64,000 nucleotides of DNA from Sphaerolaimus hirsutus (taxonomy: Eukaryota; Nematoda; Chromadorea; Monhysterida; Sphaerolaimidae): contig OZ038459.1 in NCBI GenBank assembly GCA_964036195.1, positions 25,169,206 through 25,233,205 on the forward strand, read 5' to 3'. The position numbers and the translations under genes are program-made. The notes under the pieces were generated by a model. It was given only the letters and a program-made list of their open reading frames with translations, had not been told where the DNA came from and searched no databases. Below, in pieces: positions 13,301 through 28,300 of the stretch. Positions within the stretch are counted from its first letter, which is position 1; each line of letters begins with the position of its first letter.

Positions 13301-16300
13301 ATATATCGATATCGAAAAGTATCGATATTGTGTCAATCCTAGAAAATGGGCCTGCAATGTGGGGGGCTTAGGCCTAATGTGGGATTAGGGGAGCCCCCAA
13401 ATTTGCCAAGTTAGGTCTGTGAAATTTTTTATCGATTTCGTTCACATTTCTACTTAAAATCTGTGATTTTCAGACCATGTTGTCGATTTTGAACTATTTT
13501 CAGCTAAACAGTTTCAACGACTTTCCCCCTTATTTTCGCCTTCTACGCCTTGACAAAAGATGTGTAAATTGAATTTCTTTCCAAAACTTATTCCCAGCTA
13601 CCCAGAACAGTTATAAATATAACCCCCTAAAATAGGTCAAAATGTTGGAGACCCCCTGCAACCACCTGCTCAAATTCTCCGTCCTCTGCTGATCCAACTG
13701 CCTGAGTCTTTCCAGCACATCGGGCAGCGCCCTGCCGTGGTATTCCCTCTGGAACTCGTTGAATCTGGTCAGGCACAGCGCATAAGTATTCTTCATGTCC
13801 TCCGCTTGTTGGCATTTAAATTGTGCTGTTTTCTTGGCTTTCTCCAGTTCCGCGCGACTTATGTCCATGTTTGCGTCTGCTTTCCGATATTTTGCGTCGG
13901 CCGCCTGGGCGTCTTTGAAGGCTTTCGCGTAGTCTTTGAGCGCCTGCGAACGAGGGCCCACGCATTGGCTCGCTTCAGGGCCGTATCCAGGGGGGCGGGG
14001 GGGGGGCAGCCCCCCCCCCGGGGCGAGACCAGAAACTGACCGGAAAATTCGACTTTTTCAACGTTAGCGTAAAAAATTTTGCGCGCAAGCGCGCATTCTT
14101 GACCAGAAATACAGTATTATCATTCGATTTGCTTGTGATGTGGCCGCAAATCGTTGTAAGTACACTCAATGTTGTGTTTTTGCTGTTTGTATGTATATTT
14201 ACACACATACACAGCGTTCCATGGCGCTGACGCCAACGCCAATGGCGCCAGGGCGTGGCGCCTACTAATGGCGCCAGCGTCATGGCGTCATTCAGCCAGT
14301 ATGTAGCTAAAATTTTAGGGGGGGGGGGGCTCAGCCGGCCTCCGTAAACAAGCAGCCCCCCCCCCCGCTCAAAAATCCGCTCAAAAACCCTGGCTGGCTT
14401 CACTTTATAGCGTGGCTGGATTGAACAAGAAATCATATCCAGAAATATGTACCTTCTGCACAGTGTCGTGGTGGTGCTGCAGTTGGGAGCGGATCGCCGT
14501 CGCCTCCACCAGATACTGCACATTTGGAATGGCTCATTAGGCGAAACAGGCGAAATAGAGGGGCAGACCTGATACGCACATCTGCCCGTTACGCACATTT
14601 GCCTATTTTTTCACTTGACACTTTTTAAAGTGATTTTCAGATATAGGTAAGTGAAGTGAAAAAAACTTCACTAATGTCATTGCGCAGCGTTTTTCACTTC
14701 ACTCATATCTGAAAATCACTTAAAAAAGTGTCAAGTGAAAAAAACAGGCAAATGTGCGTAACGGGCAGATGTGCGTATCAGAGCACCCCCGAAATAGAGG
14801 CGATACAGGTTTATTAATTGACACATGTTGTCTGTGTCAACTCAAGATTTCGTCTTAACGTGTTGCAGAGCTATCTTCAAATGCACTTGCCGCAATATTC
14901 ATTTTTGCATGTGCGATTACAAATCACTCTGAAGTCTGAGTTGATATAGACCAGTTGACACACATTCGTCAACTATAGTGACTTCGTCAAGTAAAAAATT
15001 CCTCGAATTGCAACCGGAAAATTCAATTTCATGAGCGAAAAAAATTCGTGTCAGAATCCCACCCCCAAAAAAATCCATTAGTCAAAAAAGCCCCCCATCA
15101 ACAATTCCATTAGCCAAAATCAGCACCCCCCCAAAAAAAAACAACAACCCCCGCACCTGTTTCCTGCGATCCTTCAAATCCCTACAAGTAGCGTGCACAT
15201 CGGAGAAAATCTCGCCCCTCAATCGCTCAGCCAGGAGTTCGTGCTGCCCTGCGTAGTCGTTCAGCTCGCACAGCACGCCGTGGAGGGACTGCACGAACGA
15301 GGACTCGTCGTTGTCGCGCAGCTTTTTCGTTTGATACTTTTTGGACAGCGATCTGGGTGGGGGGGGTGTTTGAGGGAGAGGGTCGGATTTGGGGTGGGTT
15401 TTTTTTGCTGAGTTGATTTTTGGGACTGTGTTTTGTGACCGTTGTTTGTTTGATGAACATTTAGGTTTGATTTTATCGGGGTTTTTAAAATGCGTTATTT
15501 TTAATCGGGTTCATTGCATTTGAGTCACTGGTTTGTACAATAAATTGATGAATTTATACATACTTACTTGCGAAGTCGCCATTTTAATTAATATTTTAAA
15601 CACTCGGCAAATTGTGCAATTTCACCAAACAGCTTACAAAATTGCATTTTTCATCTCTCTTTCAGTTTGATTTTAATACTATTGTTCTAAATTTTCCAAA
15701 TTTCCCAACCTCGCAAATGTTTAGCCATATAAATATAATCAATAAAAGACGCCCAATAATATACACCGACGCTCGAAATTCACGTTGCAATCAAAAAAAT
15801 TCCCTTGTCATTTTCGCCAAGTAGACAAAACAAAAACATAATAAAACATTCGAAATAAAATGAAACCGCCCCGCCCCCTATCAAAGTGGCAAGGCGCAAA
15901 ACAGAAATAGCTAAAATTGAGAATACACTTGACTCATGGCTTGTCCGGGACTTTATTAAAGATGGCAAATTAAATTTATTTGAATAATTTTTTTATTATT
16001 TTAGAGTGTGATTCTTCAAATGAGTTTTCGAATTTTCGGATTTTCATATTATATATGCATTTTTTTGGAACAACATGAAAATGTTTTTTTTCCCTACCAT
16101 TTTCTAATGATGTTGCTGCAGGTACATTTTCAGTTGTTTTTTTTGTCAGATATAAATATAAAATTGTACATTTCTATTGTGAGTTGGCATTATATTTTAC
16201 ATGCACTTTGTATCTACTAAAACTATTTTGGAATATCAAATTTCAAAATTCATTGCTGGCAAAAATATAATGAATTTTTTCCAGCAATTAAATAAGACAA

Positions 16301-19300
16301 AAACATTAAATTATATTATATATGTAATCTTCAATTGTATTAAAATTATTCCCAAATTGCACTTGCCAGCGCACACAAACACAGAAAAAGGTACTCTTAG
16401 CGCACCGCATGGCACCGAAATAACGCATGGCTGCCCGCTGCACTGCGCTGTAGGGTTGGGGCACCGAACCGACCCGAGAACCGAGCACTATTTTGGAACC
16501 GAGAACCGGAACCGAAAATTTTCAGGAACCGAGAACCGATACCCGAACCGAAATCTTTTGGAACCGAGAACCGGAACCGAAAATTTTGAAATTCCCAACC
16601 CTACTGCGCTGCGCATTGTTAGATTGAGAACAGTTTCAGTTACGCCATATAAATACATGCTTATTTACATGCGTATTTATGTACGCATGACTATGAAACG
16701 AGAAACGACTGTGGCATATAACTGATATGTTCGGTCCCAGGGCGCCCATCTGTTTGAGTTGTGGCCACGCATAGTTTAGTGCAGAAACAAAGTTTGGCAA
16801 CTATTAAATCTGTTTTGAACACATTTGAGTTGACCAGAATGAATGATTTTTGATCAGTGTCAACTGAAGTTGACAGGCTCCTCATGGTGGTGAACTCAAA
16901 TGTGTTCAAAACAAATTTACGAGTTTCCCAAAATTTGTGGTGCACTGGTGTGCGCAGCGCCATTGTATGACTTGTAAATATCCACAAACTTGCATCAGTC
17001 AAGAGGAATAGTACTGTGTGTGTGTGTTTAGTTGTTGGGAATATTTTCTACTTGCATGTTCTGTTCTGTTGATTCCAAATTGACAAATTTAAATATAAGT
17101 TAAGCGTCCCTCCCTCCATCCCACCGGAAAAACATGTTCGACAACTTATAGTGCACTGTCAGAAATAGCGCCAGTGTGGCGCCACACTGAAATGGCGCCA
17201 AGCGCCAAAAGTGCCATGGCGTTTCCTGCTGTTCGCTGGCGCCGTGTGCTACTCACAGAACCTGTAAAATGTCAAATGTATCGCAAAATGTCGAAAGTGA
17301 TGTCATGAAAACTGGAAAAAGTCCGGTAAAAAAAATTCGCCACTTTCCGGGCATTTTATACGACTTCTCATTACATTTGAAATTTTTCAGCATCTGGAAG
17401 TTGTCCCAGGCCCTAAGCCGGGGAGCTTTCACATCACTTGATACCACGCACAAATACCAAGATGGTTGAGTCATAATAAATACTGTAGAGAAAAAGATAT
17501 ACCGTATTTCCTCGAAATACCCCCAGGGGGTTTATTTTTTCAGAGTGAGAATTTTAGGAGAAAAACGTGAAAAATGCAACAATAACCACCATTTATAAGT
17601 TTTTACAGCCTTATATAAGGATGTAGATGGTATAAACGATGTTCTAACGTAACACAGTAAGTGTTTTGAACGTCTGTTATGCATTTCCCGGACCACAAAC
17701 TCATAGTGCCCATTTTGAGGGGGGGTATTTCAAGGAAATACGGTAAACTAAATCTGACCAAATCCCCACAAGCTAACCAAGCCCGAGATTTACGGTCAAA
17801 ATAAATTCATCAGACCAGTGCTAATAAATTTAGCACACAGATAACCCATGAATACAGACACACACGTCAACGCAGATACTATCATTACACAATAGATAGA
17901 GTGGTTAATTGAACAAGGGGTGGCACGGGCTAGCACAGCTTCACGTGCTGCATTTAATGAAAGAAATCTTGCTACAGGTAGGCATTTTGGTATGTATCTA
18001 TTTATTAAGGGTCGAACGATATCGGTCTCGGTACCGGCCATTTTCAAGTTACGGTAAACTTTTATAAGTGAATAATGGCTTCGGATACGTAAGCATTCAA
18101 CAATAAAAAATTGAGATATGATTCTAATTTGCATTTTTCAGCAGTCTCCTGGTTACAAGGAGCTTAGTTTGAATCCACCAAAATCGAACATTAGCACCCC
18201 GTTCTTGTTCCGGTCCCGGTGCAGTCAGTCTCGGTCCCGGTGCCGAGAACCCGGTAGCATTTAAACCCTATTAATATGTATTGCAATAAGTTTCTCTCGT
18301 GACAATAATAATGTGAAACTTGCTTCAGTATTTGAAGCATGTAAATAAATGTTCTCACGCACACGATTTACGCGACAATTCAAGTGAAAATGCCACACAT
18401 TTCACCGACAATTTTTTTCAATTTTCAATAAGAAATGTCAAAATTAAAAATGACGGTCCCTTTCATTCGAATAAAAATCAAATCTAGTAAACGATATCAA
18501 TGAATTATGAAATTATCGAATTAGACTCAGCTGGTATTATTTTCATAACTCACAGTAAATTCCACATTCACTGCATGGAATGCATAAATAGTAAATAAAT
18601 GAATCATTGCCGGAAAATCGTCGAATTTTGAAGAACTACAAAAATATGTTCACCATGACATTTTTTGAATTTTGATTTCAAACAATTTTTCGACAAAAAT
18701 TGCCACAATTTCCCAGCGAATTTTAAGTGTCCTGAAATTTACCTGTCAACAGAATTTATCACTTGAGTATCAACTTCATTCACAAACAATATTCATGATT
18801 CGAATATGTTGTAATTGATTTGATTCCATGTGGAATGTACAGTCATTTCACCGAGAAAATGATTATAAATTATATCAAAACACGCACAACTGAATGAATC
18901 ACATTCAATCCTACGATTAAATCATTTTAACATTTTTTCACATGCAGCTTTTTTATTTTTCCTTCGTTTTTATGATTAGTGAATGCATAGGTACATTATC
19001 AATGTGTGTGCGTATTTTACATTTGGGTGAAATTTTGAAATCCGTGGTGCTAATTCCGCAGGTGGACACAGGGGTTTCTTAGGGGGGGGCTGGGGGGGGG
19101 GGCTGCCCCCCCCCCCAAATCGGCCAGCTATCTATCTATCCCGAGGCAATATTTTTGGCTACTACCCCCAAAGACCCCCCCCCCCCCAAATCGCTCAGCT
19201 ATCTATCTATCTGGAGTGGTTTTTGAGAAATTTTGCCCCAATTTTTGCTAAAAATCACTAATTTTCGCAACTTTTTATAGTTTTTCACCTTCAGAATCGT

Positions 19301-22300
19301 GCTTTCCGGCTATATACCTATTTTTAGCCATTTTAAAGCTACGTTTGGCTACTTTGAACTGATTATTAGCGATTTTTCCCCTTTCTGCTTTCTTAACCTT
19401 GAAAAAGCCTATATATTGTGCCCCCGCCAGCCCCCCCCCCCCAGAAAAATTTCAGCTATCATCCCTCCGGAGGAGCGATTTGCTATCCATCCAGCCCCCG
19501 CAAGGGCCAAAATCTTGGAGACCCCTGGGTGGACAAGTGATAAGACAAGCAAAATATAAGTGGTAAGTGAAAAAAAACAAGTAATTTTTTAAAAAATTGG
19601 CTTGTCACTGAAAAGTTTCAAACTCGTCACTTGATTTACTACTTTTCTTGTCACTTGTTCACTTGTGGAAAAGGCACCTGGTCCCAATCAAACCAAAATA
19701 ATCAAGATCACACATTTTCTTGCTTGTGTGCATACAACGCTGAGTGATCGCATTTCTACCCTGTTTATGTGAATACATAAATGTGTGTGTACGATAGGGT
19801 TGGACATTCAAAATTTTCGGTTCCGGTTCTCGGTTCTAAAAAGTTTCGGTTCGGTTCTCTGTTCCAAAAAATGTTCGGTTCCGGTTCTCGGTTCGGTTCT
19901 TAAGTTCGGTTCCGGTTCGGTTCTTTCAGTTCCAAATTTTAAAAAATTTCGGTTCTTTTGTTCGGTTCCGGGTCTAAGTGTCGGTTCTCGGTTCCGGTTC
20001 GGGTATTTTTTTCGGTTCCGGTTCTCGGTTCCAAAATCGTGCTCGGTTCTCGGTTCGGTTCGGTTCGGTTCCCCAACCCTAGTGTACGATATCACAGCAG
20101 ACCAATTTATTTAGGTCTGTTTTGGGCACATGAGACCTGAATTTATGCAAATAACACGTGAAACATGTATCATATAAATACTCTATTCCGCATGGCACAA
20201 GTATTTCAGATAGATAGTTACAATATTTGTTCACAGGTATCTATTCAATATAAATCAATGCCCATATGTTCATATAAGTACGTATTTCATGTCATAAATA
20301 TGATACAATTTCGATATTTTTGAAACTTAGTGCTCACACAGCGGAAAATAATGACATAAATAAAATGTGACGCTTTTGTATTTTTCTGGCCCCAACAGCA
20401 CACCTGAGATCTGACACAGTTGGTTAAGTACACAAAATATTCACCAATCTGATTCATGACTAAGATATAAAAGAATAATGTTACGAAAAAGGAAACGTTA
20501 AAAAATTCAACAGCCGGAAAACGAAGAGGTAACATTTATATCTACAGAAAACGTAAAACGTTGACAAATTCCTGGCTCACAACAAAATCGAGCATGCATG
20601 CACTGCTCAAGCGATATATACTTTTCGATATTAAAATTTTCGCTTTTCAAAAATTTCGCTCAAAAATAGTCGATATCCGATACAGTAAACAATTGGTTAA
20701 AAATTATGAATTTTACCAATCGCAAAAGATCCACATAAATAAAATACACAGATCCCCATCACAAGCAAATAGCCAGTGGTCACTCAAATTTATGTATTTC
20801 TGTTTGCTTTGGCGGTAGTCAAGTGGTGGATTTAAAGTATACACTTTCACAGGCATGAAGATTTGAACCTAACTTTGAGATTTAAGTGCCATGACCCCTA
20901 ATGGTCTGTTTATTTTTACTTTAAGTTGTTCGATATATAATGCACACCGCGCTTCCACCCCACTGAGTTTGGGGGGGGGGGAATGATAGATACATAAAAA
21001 CACGGTTTTTTCTATCACAAAACATTCAATTTATCACATCACTTTATTTGCCAAAATACGGTAACATTCTGTTCAAAACATGCGGTCCACTAGGCATTAC
21101 TTTTTTATCGTACTTGACACCCGACTACCTTCGTGCATTCTTTATCCCGGATGTTTAATATCCCCGTTGGGGGCAGGCCTGATACGCACATCTGCCCGTT
21201 ACGCACATTTGCCCGTTTTTTCACTTGACACATTTTCAAGTGATTTTCAGATATGAGTGAAGTGAAAAAAAGTTCACTAATCTCATTGCGCAGCGTTTTT
21301 CACTTCACTCATATCTGAAAATCACTTGAAAATGTGTCAAGTGAAAAAACGGGCAAATGTGCGTAACGGGCAGATGTGCGTATCAGGCCTGCCCCGTTTA
21401 AATGGCCCCACACACAAAAGCACCAGTTTACTGCGAAAATCTTGGAAACTGGAAAATTATCTTCGAATGCACTTCAGTTCACGGAAATGAGGAGTGGTCA
21501 ACTAATCTTGACCGATTGAGATAAAAAATGATTAAACCTGATTCTTGTAAAGCCAAATGCGTTTCAGATGTATTTTTTTATACGCGGCGGACATCACACT
21601 TAGTATTTATGAAAACCTACCATAACCCATCTGAATAATGAACCAAAAATTTCAGTTTTTTCATCATAATATTTCGTTTTTACCATGGATTAATTAAGTA
21701 CGAAATTCATCACAAGATTTTATTCATAAAATCATGGTAGGTTTTCATACTAGGTGTGCTGTCCGCCGAGTATATACTCCAGGGTTAACACCCATTTCGG
21801 CCGCGCCATCGCGGCCGAAATGTCCACGGCCGAGATGGCGCGGCCGAAATGGGTCCCTACCGTACCATACTCCAGTTACTTTACACCCTGCACGCATGGT
21901 TCCCGCTGGAAGCGTGCCAACGATTGTTATACGCATGAAATTTTAATAAAAAGTTAAAAAAAGTTATCGTTGTTATAACGCTAAACGTTAACTTGTTCAC
22001 AACTATAAATTTTATCATCTTATATACAAAAATCGCATACTTTATCATCATTGGCATGCTTCCAACGTGAGACATAAATGAGTGCGAGGGCAGAGTATCA
22101 TGTCCGCCGAGTATAAATACCACCCGCGGAAATTGCGCTACACTACGCGCCAAATTTTTATCCAACCGATTTTATTTTCAAATTTTGGTAGTCCCCATCA
22201 GACAAATTTCAAATCACAAAAAGCGAAAATATGAAAATGATTCATTAAAATTGTACAGTATCTGTTTGAGAAGTGACGTTTTTACTTTTTTATCGCACGA

Positions 22301-25300
22301 TCAGTAAAGTGAGTACGAAAAATAGCACGGGAAATTTTTAGTTACCTATTTATAGTGCATGTTTTTGCATTCGTAATTTTCATGTCAGAAAGGTTTTAGG
22401 GCGAAAATTTAAGGGTTTTTGAAATGAAAATATCTTACTTAGATAGGCTTTAATGCCACGTAGAATATACGTGAAATTATGATATTATTTATGAGTTTTG
22501 AATGAAAATAAAAATTTCAATAAATAATAATGTCAACAATGTTCCATTCCCCTTTCAGTTAAAAACTACAATGTATCTATGGCAAATATCCCGAAATCAT
22601 ACACGTTTACACGTAAAAACAGTTGTTCAAAAGTGCACTTAAATTTAGTATTCAGAGGTGCCAAAATGACAACTATTTTACCTATGCCAAAACCGATTTT
22701 ACGAGTGTTCAGTTCACAGCTGTTATTACGTAATTCCAACTGCTTCAAGTGTTACTCCATTGTTACTTTATCTATACTTTTCGAACAACTGTGCCATAAA
22801 AAAGTACTATCTTCTACGAGAAAGTAATATTTTGTGAACTTTAAAAAGTTCTAAATTCACTGCTTCTATAGAACAAGCTTTATAATATTGTGGATTCCTT
22901 CCCAATGCGATGACTTGACAATAAGCTCTGCATTGAAAGATACCATATTACAATCTGAATAAAAAATTTATCCTTTCTTATCACATCCCATCACTCCCTA
23001 CATAATTGATTTGATGCACCACATTTCACGACTTTATTCACCAGAATACGGTAACATTATTTGTATAGAGGTCGATCCAAATATCAGTAACTTAAGCTTG
23101 GAACAATACCTTGGAAAAAATAAATTTCTTCCAAATGGACAAAAATCATGAAATAAATTTCATGTTTTTCTTATGATATACCCCCTAGTTTCATTGAACC
23201 AGATTACATATTTCGTTCTAGCGACATAAATATAACTCCCCCGTCATAAAAGAATATTCCCTAAAGACCATATACACGCTATTCACGTAAACAAAATAAA
23301 AGAATAATACCCCATATTTGAAAGCAAATAAAATACATATGCAATGTTTTTTTACTGAAAAATCACACCAGCTGCACACCATACTGGAACAAATGTTATA
23401 TACTACATTCTTTTTTCTGTTTTCTGAACATGTTCATATTTAAATATTCTGATACGACTGAGCTCTTTACAAAGGATGATACCGTATTTTGATGAATAAA
23501 GTCACGTGAAAAATAAAAGCAACGGATTTATGGACATTGAGGGCATGTAATGTGATAAGATAAATTTTTTAAATTTTTTTTATATTCAGATTAAATACGG
23601 TAGACTTCATTGAAAAGCCTGTAGTCAGTGGTCTATGGAAACAAACACAATAGGAAGGCGGCAGCATTGTAAAAAAGTATCTTCCAGTCGAACAATCAAC
23701 TACCGTATTCCCTGTGAATACAAGGACACAACCCGATTTCGTACTTAACGGGTACCCGAACCAAAATTCAGTAAATTACGGTGCTTTGGACATTGAAAAT
23801 ATCTACATCCGCCCGATTTACATTCAATCATGAGATGATTTAATTTAGGTCAAAACAGGGAACAAGCAAAATAACGATGTTTTAATCCCAACATGAGCAT
23901 ATACCTATTCATATTCAATCAGCATGTAAAATATGTTTTTGTATTCCGCAAACGCGAAACCCATATGGCATGGGTACTTTTTTTCCATGCAGTCGGAATA
24001 CATAAATACAAGTAAAATGGGTTCTTTTATGACAGCTTTGCATGTTAAATTGTGGAAGAAAAGTTTTGTGTCTGTGTCTATGGAATGTTTCGGGTCAGCT
24101 AAAATATGTATTTTTGAATAATATCTTATTGATATTGTGTCTACACACAATAGGTGTCTACAGAAATTTCAGAAACTTTGGAAAACTCAGTTTTGAAACA
24201 GAAATCAGTTTTAAACGCATTTGAGTTAACCGGAATGAGTTTACCCGCACACTGTAAAATGCCATGCAAAATGTGAAATGCGCTCTGTCTATGTCTTGGT
24301 GCTTTGAAGTGTTCATTTCATCCGTCACTTGCAATTACACGACAGTTAACAAATCCTCCATTTAAAAACGACATTTCACAGTGCGTGGAACCAGCACATG
24401 CAAACCAATACTCAAAATTCAAATCCATAAACTCACTCCAAAATACTCAATTCCCAAATACCCAGTCCCCATCATTCACCATCAACACATCCGGACATCA
24501 ACAAATCCAGAAACGAGCTAATGAATTTCTACCCCCCCCCCTTTGTAAATGCAAATGCAAAATGGGGGGGGGGGCTGGCGCAATAATTACAATCTTGGGG
24601 GAGATATTGCGTCGCACTACATCACCGTGCAGTGCAGTGCACACGATAGAGGGCAGATATAAGCGCCATGACTAATGCAGTTCTCGCAGATGTAATACGG
24701 GGTGGTTCATAATTGTCTATTGTAGAAATTGGAGCGATTTTGCTGTGAATTAAACAGTTTTCTATTTTTTTTGAAACCGAATGGACTCTTTGTACAGCAC
24801 CTACCAACAAGTGTGGCTTATTTGGGGAGTGGACAAGTGACAACAAATTGTTAAAAATTATGCATTAAGTGTTAAGTGACAATTTCTCAATGAAAATAAT
24901 CGTTACCTTAAGTACACTTGTCAGTCATCCTTCACTCACAATTGATCGTATAGACCACTTACCACTTTTCATGTCACCTGCCCGACAACAAAAGTGGCCC
25001 CAAATTCATCCTTCATGAACATAAATTCACTTCAAATGAACCACCCCGTAACCACAAGCACATCTCGATTATGCATGAGCTTTCTAAGCGACGCACATGG
25101 GCCGGACCAGATTCGCACAGTGCACAGCGAAATGCTCAACCTATATTAACATTGCGTGGTATTTGGGAGCTTCTGCAGTGCAGGGCCCAGATTCAATTGG
25201 CTCTGCATACGCTAGTTGACAAGGACACCAAATGGCAACTGGTCCCCATCCCAATTCAGAGCTTGCTGACGAGCCGACGAACGACGTTCACATGCAAAAG

Positions 25301-28300
25301 TGTTGAACCGTGTTGCAAATGAAGCTGTAGTGTCGAAATCAATATTGGGGAATGTGCAATGTAAATACAAGGCGGGCATGAATGTGTGTCTTTATAATGA
25401 TGCGTAGTCAAAATGTCAATGTCATGCAAATGTCAAAAGCGACAATCAACGTGTGTCAAAAGCCACTTGACATTTTTACATTTTACATCACTTTTGACGC
25501 TTTGTATAACATTTGATATTTTACAGGTTCTGGGAGTGGCCCCTGATTGTCAAGCAAATACCATTTACGAGATGAATAATTATTTGACACTTTACGTACA
25601 ACCGGCCAACATTCTCAATCATCTTGACATTTGACAGAGTAAGAAACTGCGTCCAGAACACAACAAACAGATGGTCGTTCCCCAAATTAGCCGCACGTCA
25701 AAACGAACACACGCAATAAAATGTCAACTGGATAATGTATGAGGGAAAAATGTGGATTGGAAATTTGATTGAAAAAATCAGGCCAAAAATATAAAACCAA
25801 AAATCAGTCCAAAAATCTCAAAGCAAAAATCGGTCCCCATCGAAGCAATTTTACTGGGCTAAAATGCGGTTGGCATTTTTAGCTTAAAGTGAAAATGAAA
25901 TGTGACGGTGATTCACTAAAATCTAGTGATGAATAAGTAACAAATGCAACCTTTCTGGCGGCAAAAGTATTTAAAATAGACAAGGCTTTTTGATTGATAT
26001 GTCAAGTTTATGTTCATGAACGTTTTTGAACGTAGAAACTGGGGAAATGTTATCTGGCTTAGGAGGTTGGGAGATTTTTTTTTCAAAATTCGTACACCGC
26101 ACATTATTTTCACCAATTCTCGATCTTAGTAAGCGCCCTTATTAACACAGCCTATAAAAAATAAAACTGCACTGCATTATACTTTTTTTAGTTTAGGCAA
26201 AAAGCGCACACGTTGAAAAATCGGCATCAAAATAGCGCAAACCACATATCGCAAAAATGAAAAGTCTACCTAGGGTCGGAACGTTTTGAAAACCTTTTAT
26301 AAATATAAAATAGTCCAGGTTAAAATGTACCCAATATTTTTAAGTGACATTATTTTTTCGAATTTTTTTAAAAATTTCTGATATCAATATTCAACACGAA
26401 AAATACTGGATGAATATTCAAAATACGGTTGCAAACATCAAGGTGCTACGCAAACTAGTTGACAGTGGGTGTCAACTAGTTTCCATATCAATTCAGATTC
26501 TAGTCGACTCGTCGCAGAACCACGTTCACAATCACATTCCGCAATATTTGAACTTTGCATTTGAAATGAATTTAAAATGCATCTGAGCATGGTAACTCGC
26601 CCAGTCAACCAACATCTGAATTTACATGGACACCAGGGGGCAGTCCCAAGCCCTGTAAAGTGTCAGGTCAAATGTCAAATGTAGAGTAAAGTGTCAAGTC
26701 AAATGTCAAAAGTAAAGTAAACTGTCAAATGTAAAGTAAAGTGTCAATCGTGTATCCAAATCTTTTTTTTGTATCCAAATCTTATGTTTTTGTATCCAAA
26801 TCTTATTTTGAAATAAGATTTGGATACGAAAACATAACATTTGGTATCCAAAAAAAAAAATAATAAAAATAAGATATGGATACACAATTGACACTTTCCT
26901 TTACATTTGACACTTTACTTTACATTTGACATTTGACTTGACACTTGACTTAACATTTGACATTTGACTTGACACTTTACTTTACACTTTACAGGGCTTG
27001 GGATTGGCACCAGTTGACACCTGCGTAACGTGTCAACTAGTTTGCGTAGCGCCAGTTGACAACCCACAACTCACCTCAATTCCTTAGCATACTTATCTTC
27101 CACATCAGCTCTATCCCGCATAAAATTGCCAAACTGCTCCAATTGTTGTATACCGCGTTCGGTGTGAGCGTGCACAGCTGGGGCCGCATCCTGAAAATAG
27201 ATTTGATCTAATGACCGGTTGGCAAGTGAGACTGTTGCGTTATTGACACTTGACATTTATTTGGAGCCATTTTGGGAGTCTGATGACAAGTATAATGATC
27301 GGTTTAGAATGTCCTCGGCAAGCTTGTAAATATAAAATTACATGTGCAAAAGCTACAATCAGCAGGAGACAAAAAAAAACAGGAAGAAATTTTGAAACTG
27401 TTCAACTTGTTCACATTGATTTCATGAATTCTTAATTGAATTCAAACTTCAAATCTATTTACTAGCTAAGCTACCAATGTAAAGAATAAAGGTACAAGAA
27501 AAATGGATGAAAAAAAGATCGCAATACACTAACAACAACTAAAAATACAAAGCGAACATCCAAAAAAAACAACAATTGAGGCGTCTAATTCTAAAAGTCG
27601 ACAAGTCCACAAAATGTGATTTTGAGTAAATCGCATTTTAAGTTTCAAACCCAATTCCAGGCCCGTGGTGCGTGTCCAATTTGGCTCTCTCATGCTTTCC
27701 ATTAAGTTCCATATGTTGACAATAAAGTGTCAAATTTTCAGCCCCTAATCCCAATGTATATGTGAAAAATGGGGTGTCCATAAAATTCCATTCGGTCAGA
27801 GCAAAACTGTTTTTGGGAGGGAAATGGACTTGTCGCCTTCTTGCAGGCAAGAACATTTTTGTTCCCGCCCGCGTTGCGCCTCCCTTATGGGAAATTTATG
27901 TACTTGTCGGCTTTTAGAAATCGGTGCCCATAGTGGACTTATCACATTTCTTGCGTTTTTTTCACATAAAAAAAGGAAGCGGAGGATGGACTTGTCGCCT
28001 TTTAGCCCAAAACTAAGTGGACTTGTCGACTTCTTGCCCAAATTTTTTGCATTTTTCCCCAAAAATGTCAAATTGGCACTATGCCATATGGGCATGTGAG
28101 GTCAAGAAATTTATGGAAAATGATGAAAAATGTGCGGAAGTAGCCCCAGATGACGTTTCCGGGCCTAACTCGAAATTTTCATATTTTGGACTTGTCGACT
28201 TTTAGAATTGGACGCCTCAATTAAATAAAGCCTAATGATCTCACATCCCAAAAATGATTGGCGTTTCTCTTCCTGCCCGCCGCAAAATGATGATTTTCAT

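Larger units (their letters stand above)
15353..27074 (-). other. Gene 1 intron 3 (11.7 kb), repeat-filled
   Basis: No exon with coding character or phase fit was found. Annotated elements lie at 16451, 17500, 19069, 19795, 21169, 21579, 24696 and 26641. Between them are AT-rich stretches without recognisable content (15480-16440, 17745-19060, 20090-21160 and 22125-23030). From about 23038 to 23500, a pair of inverted CAGAATACGGTA/TACCGTATTTTGATG ends suggests one more element. Confidence 0.6.

Noticed and set aside
13975-14598. 207-codon minus-strand open frame
   Set aside because: It runs through a hAT-like element, across exon 5 in the wrong frame and into a hairpin element. The composition follows the repeats.
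19100-19215. CTATCTATC tracts as a CRISPR-like array or plain microsatellite
   Set aside because: There are no regular spacers. The tracts are parts of a hAT-like element with an 8-bp duplication, in a eukaryotic genome.
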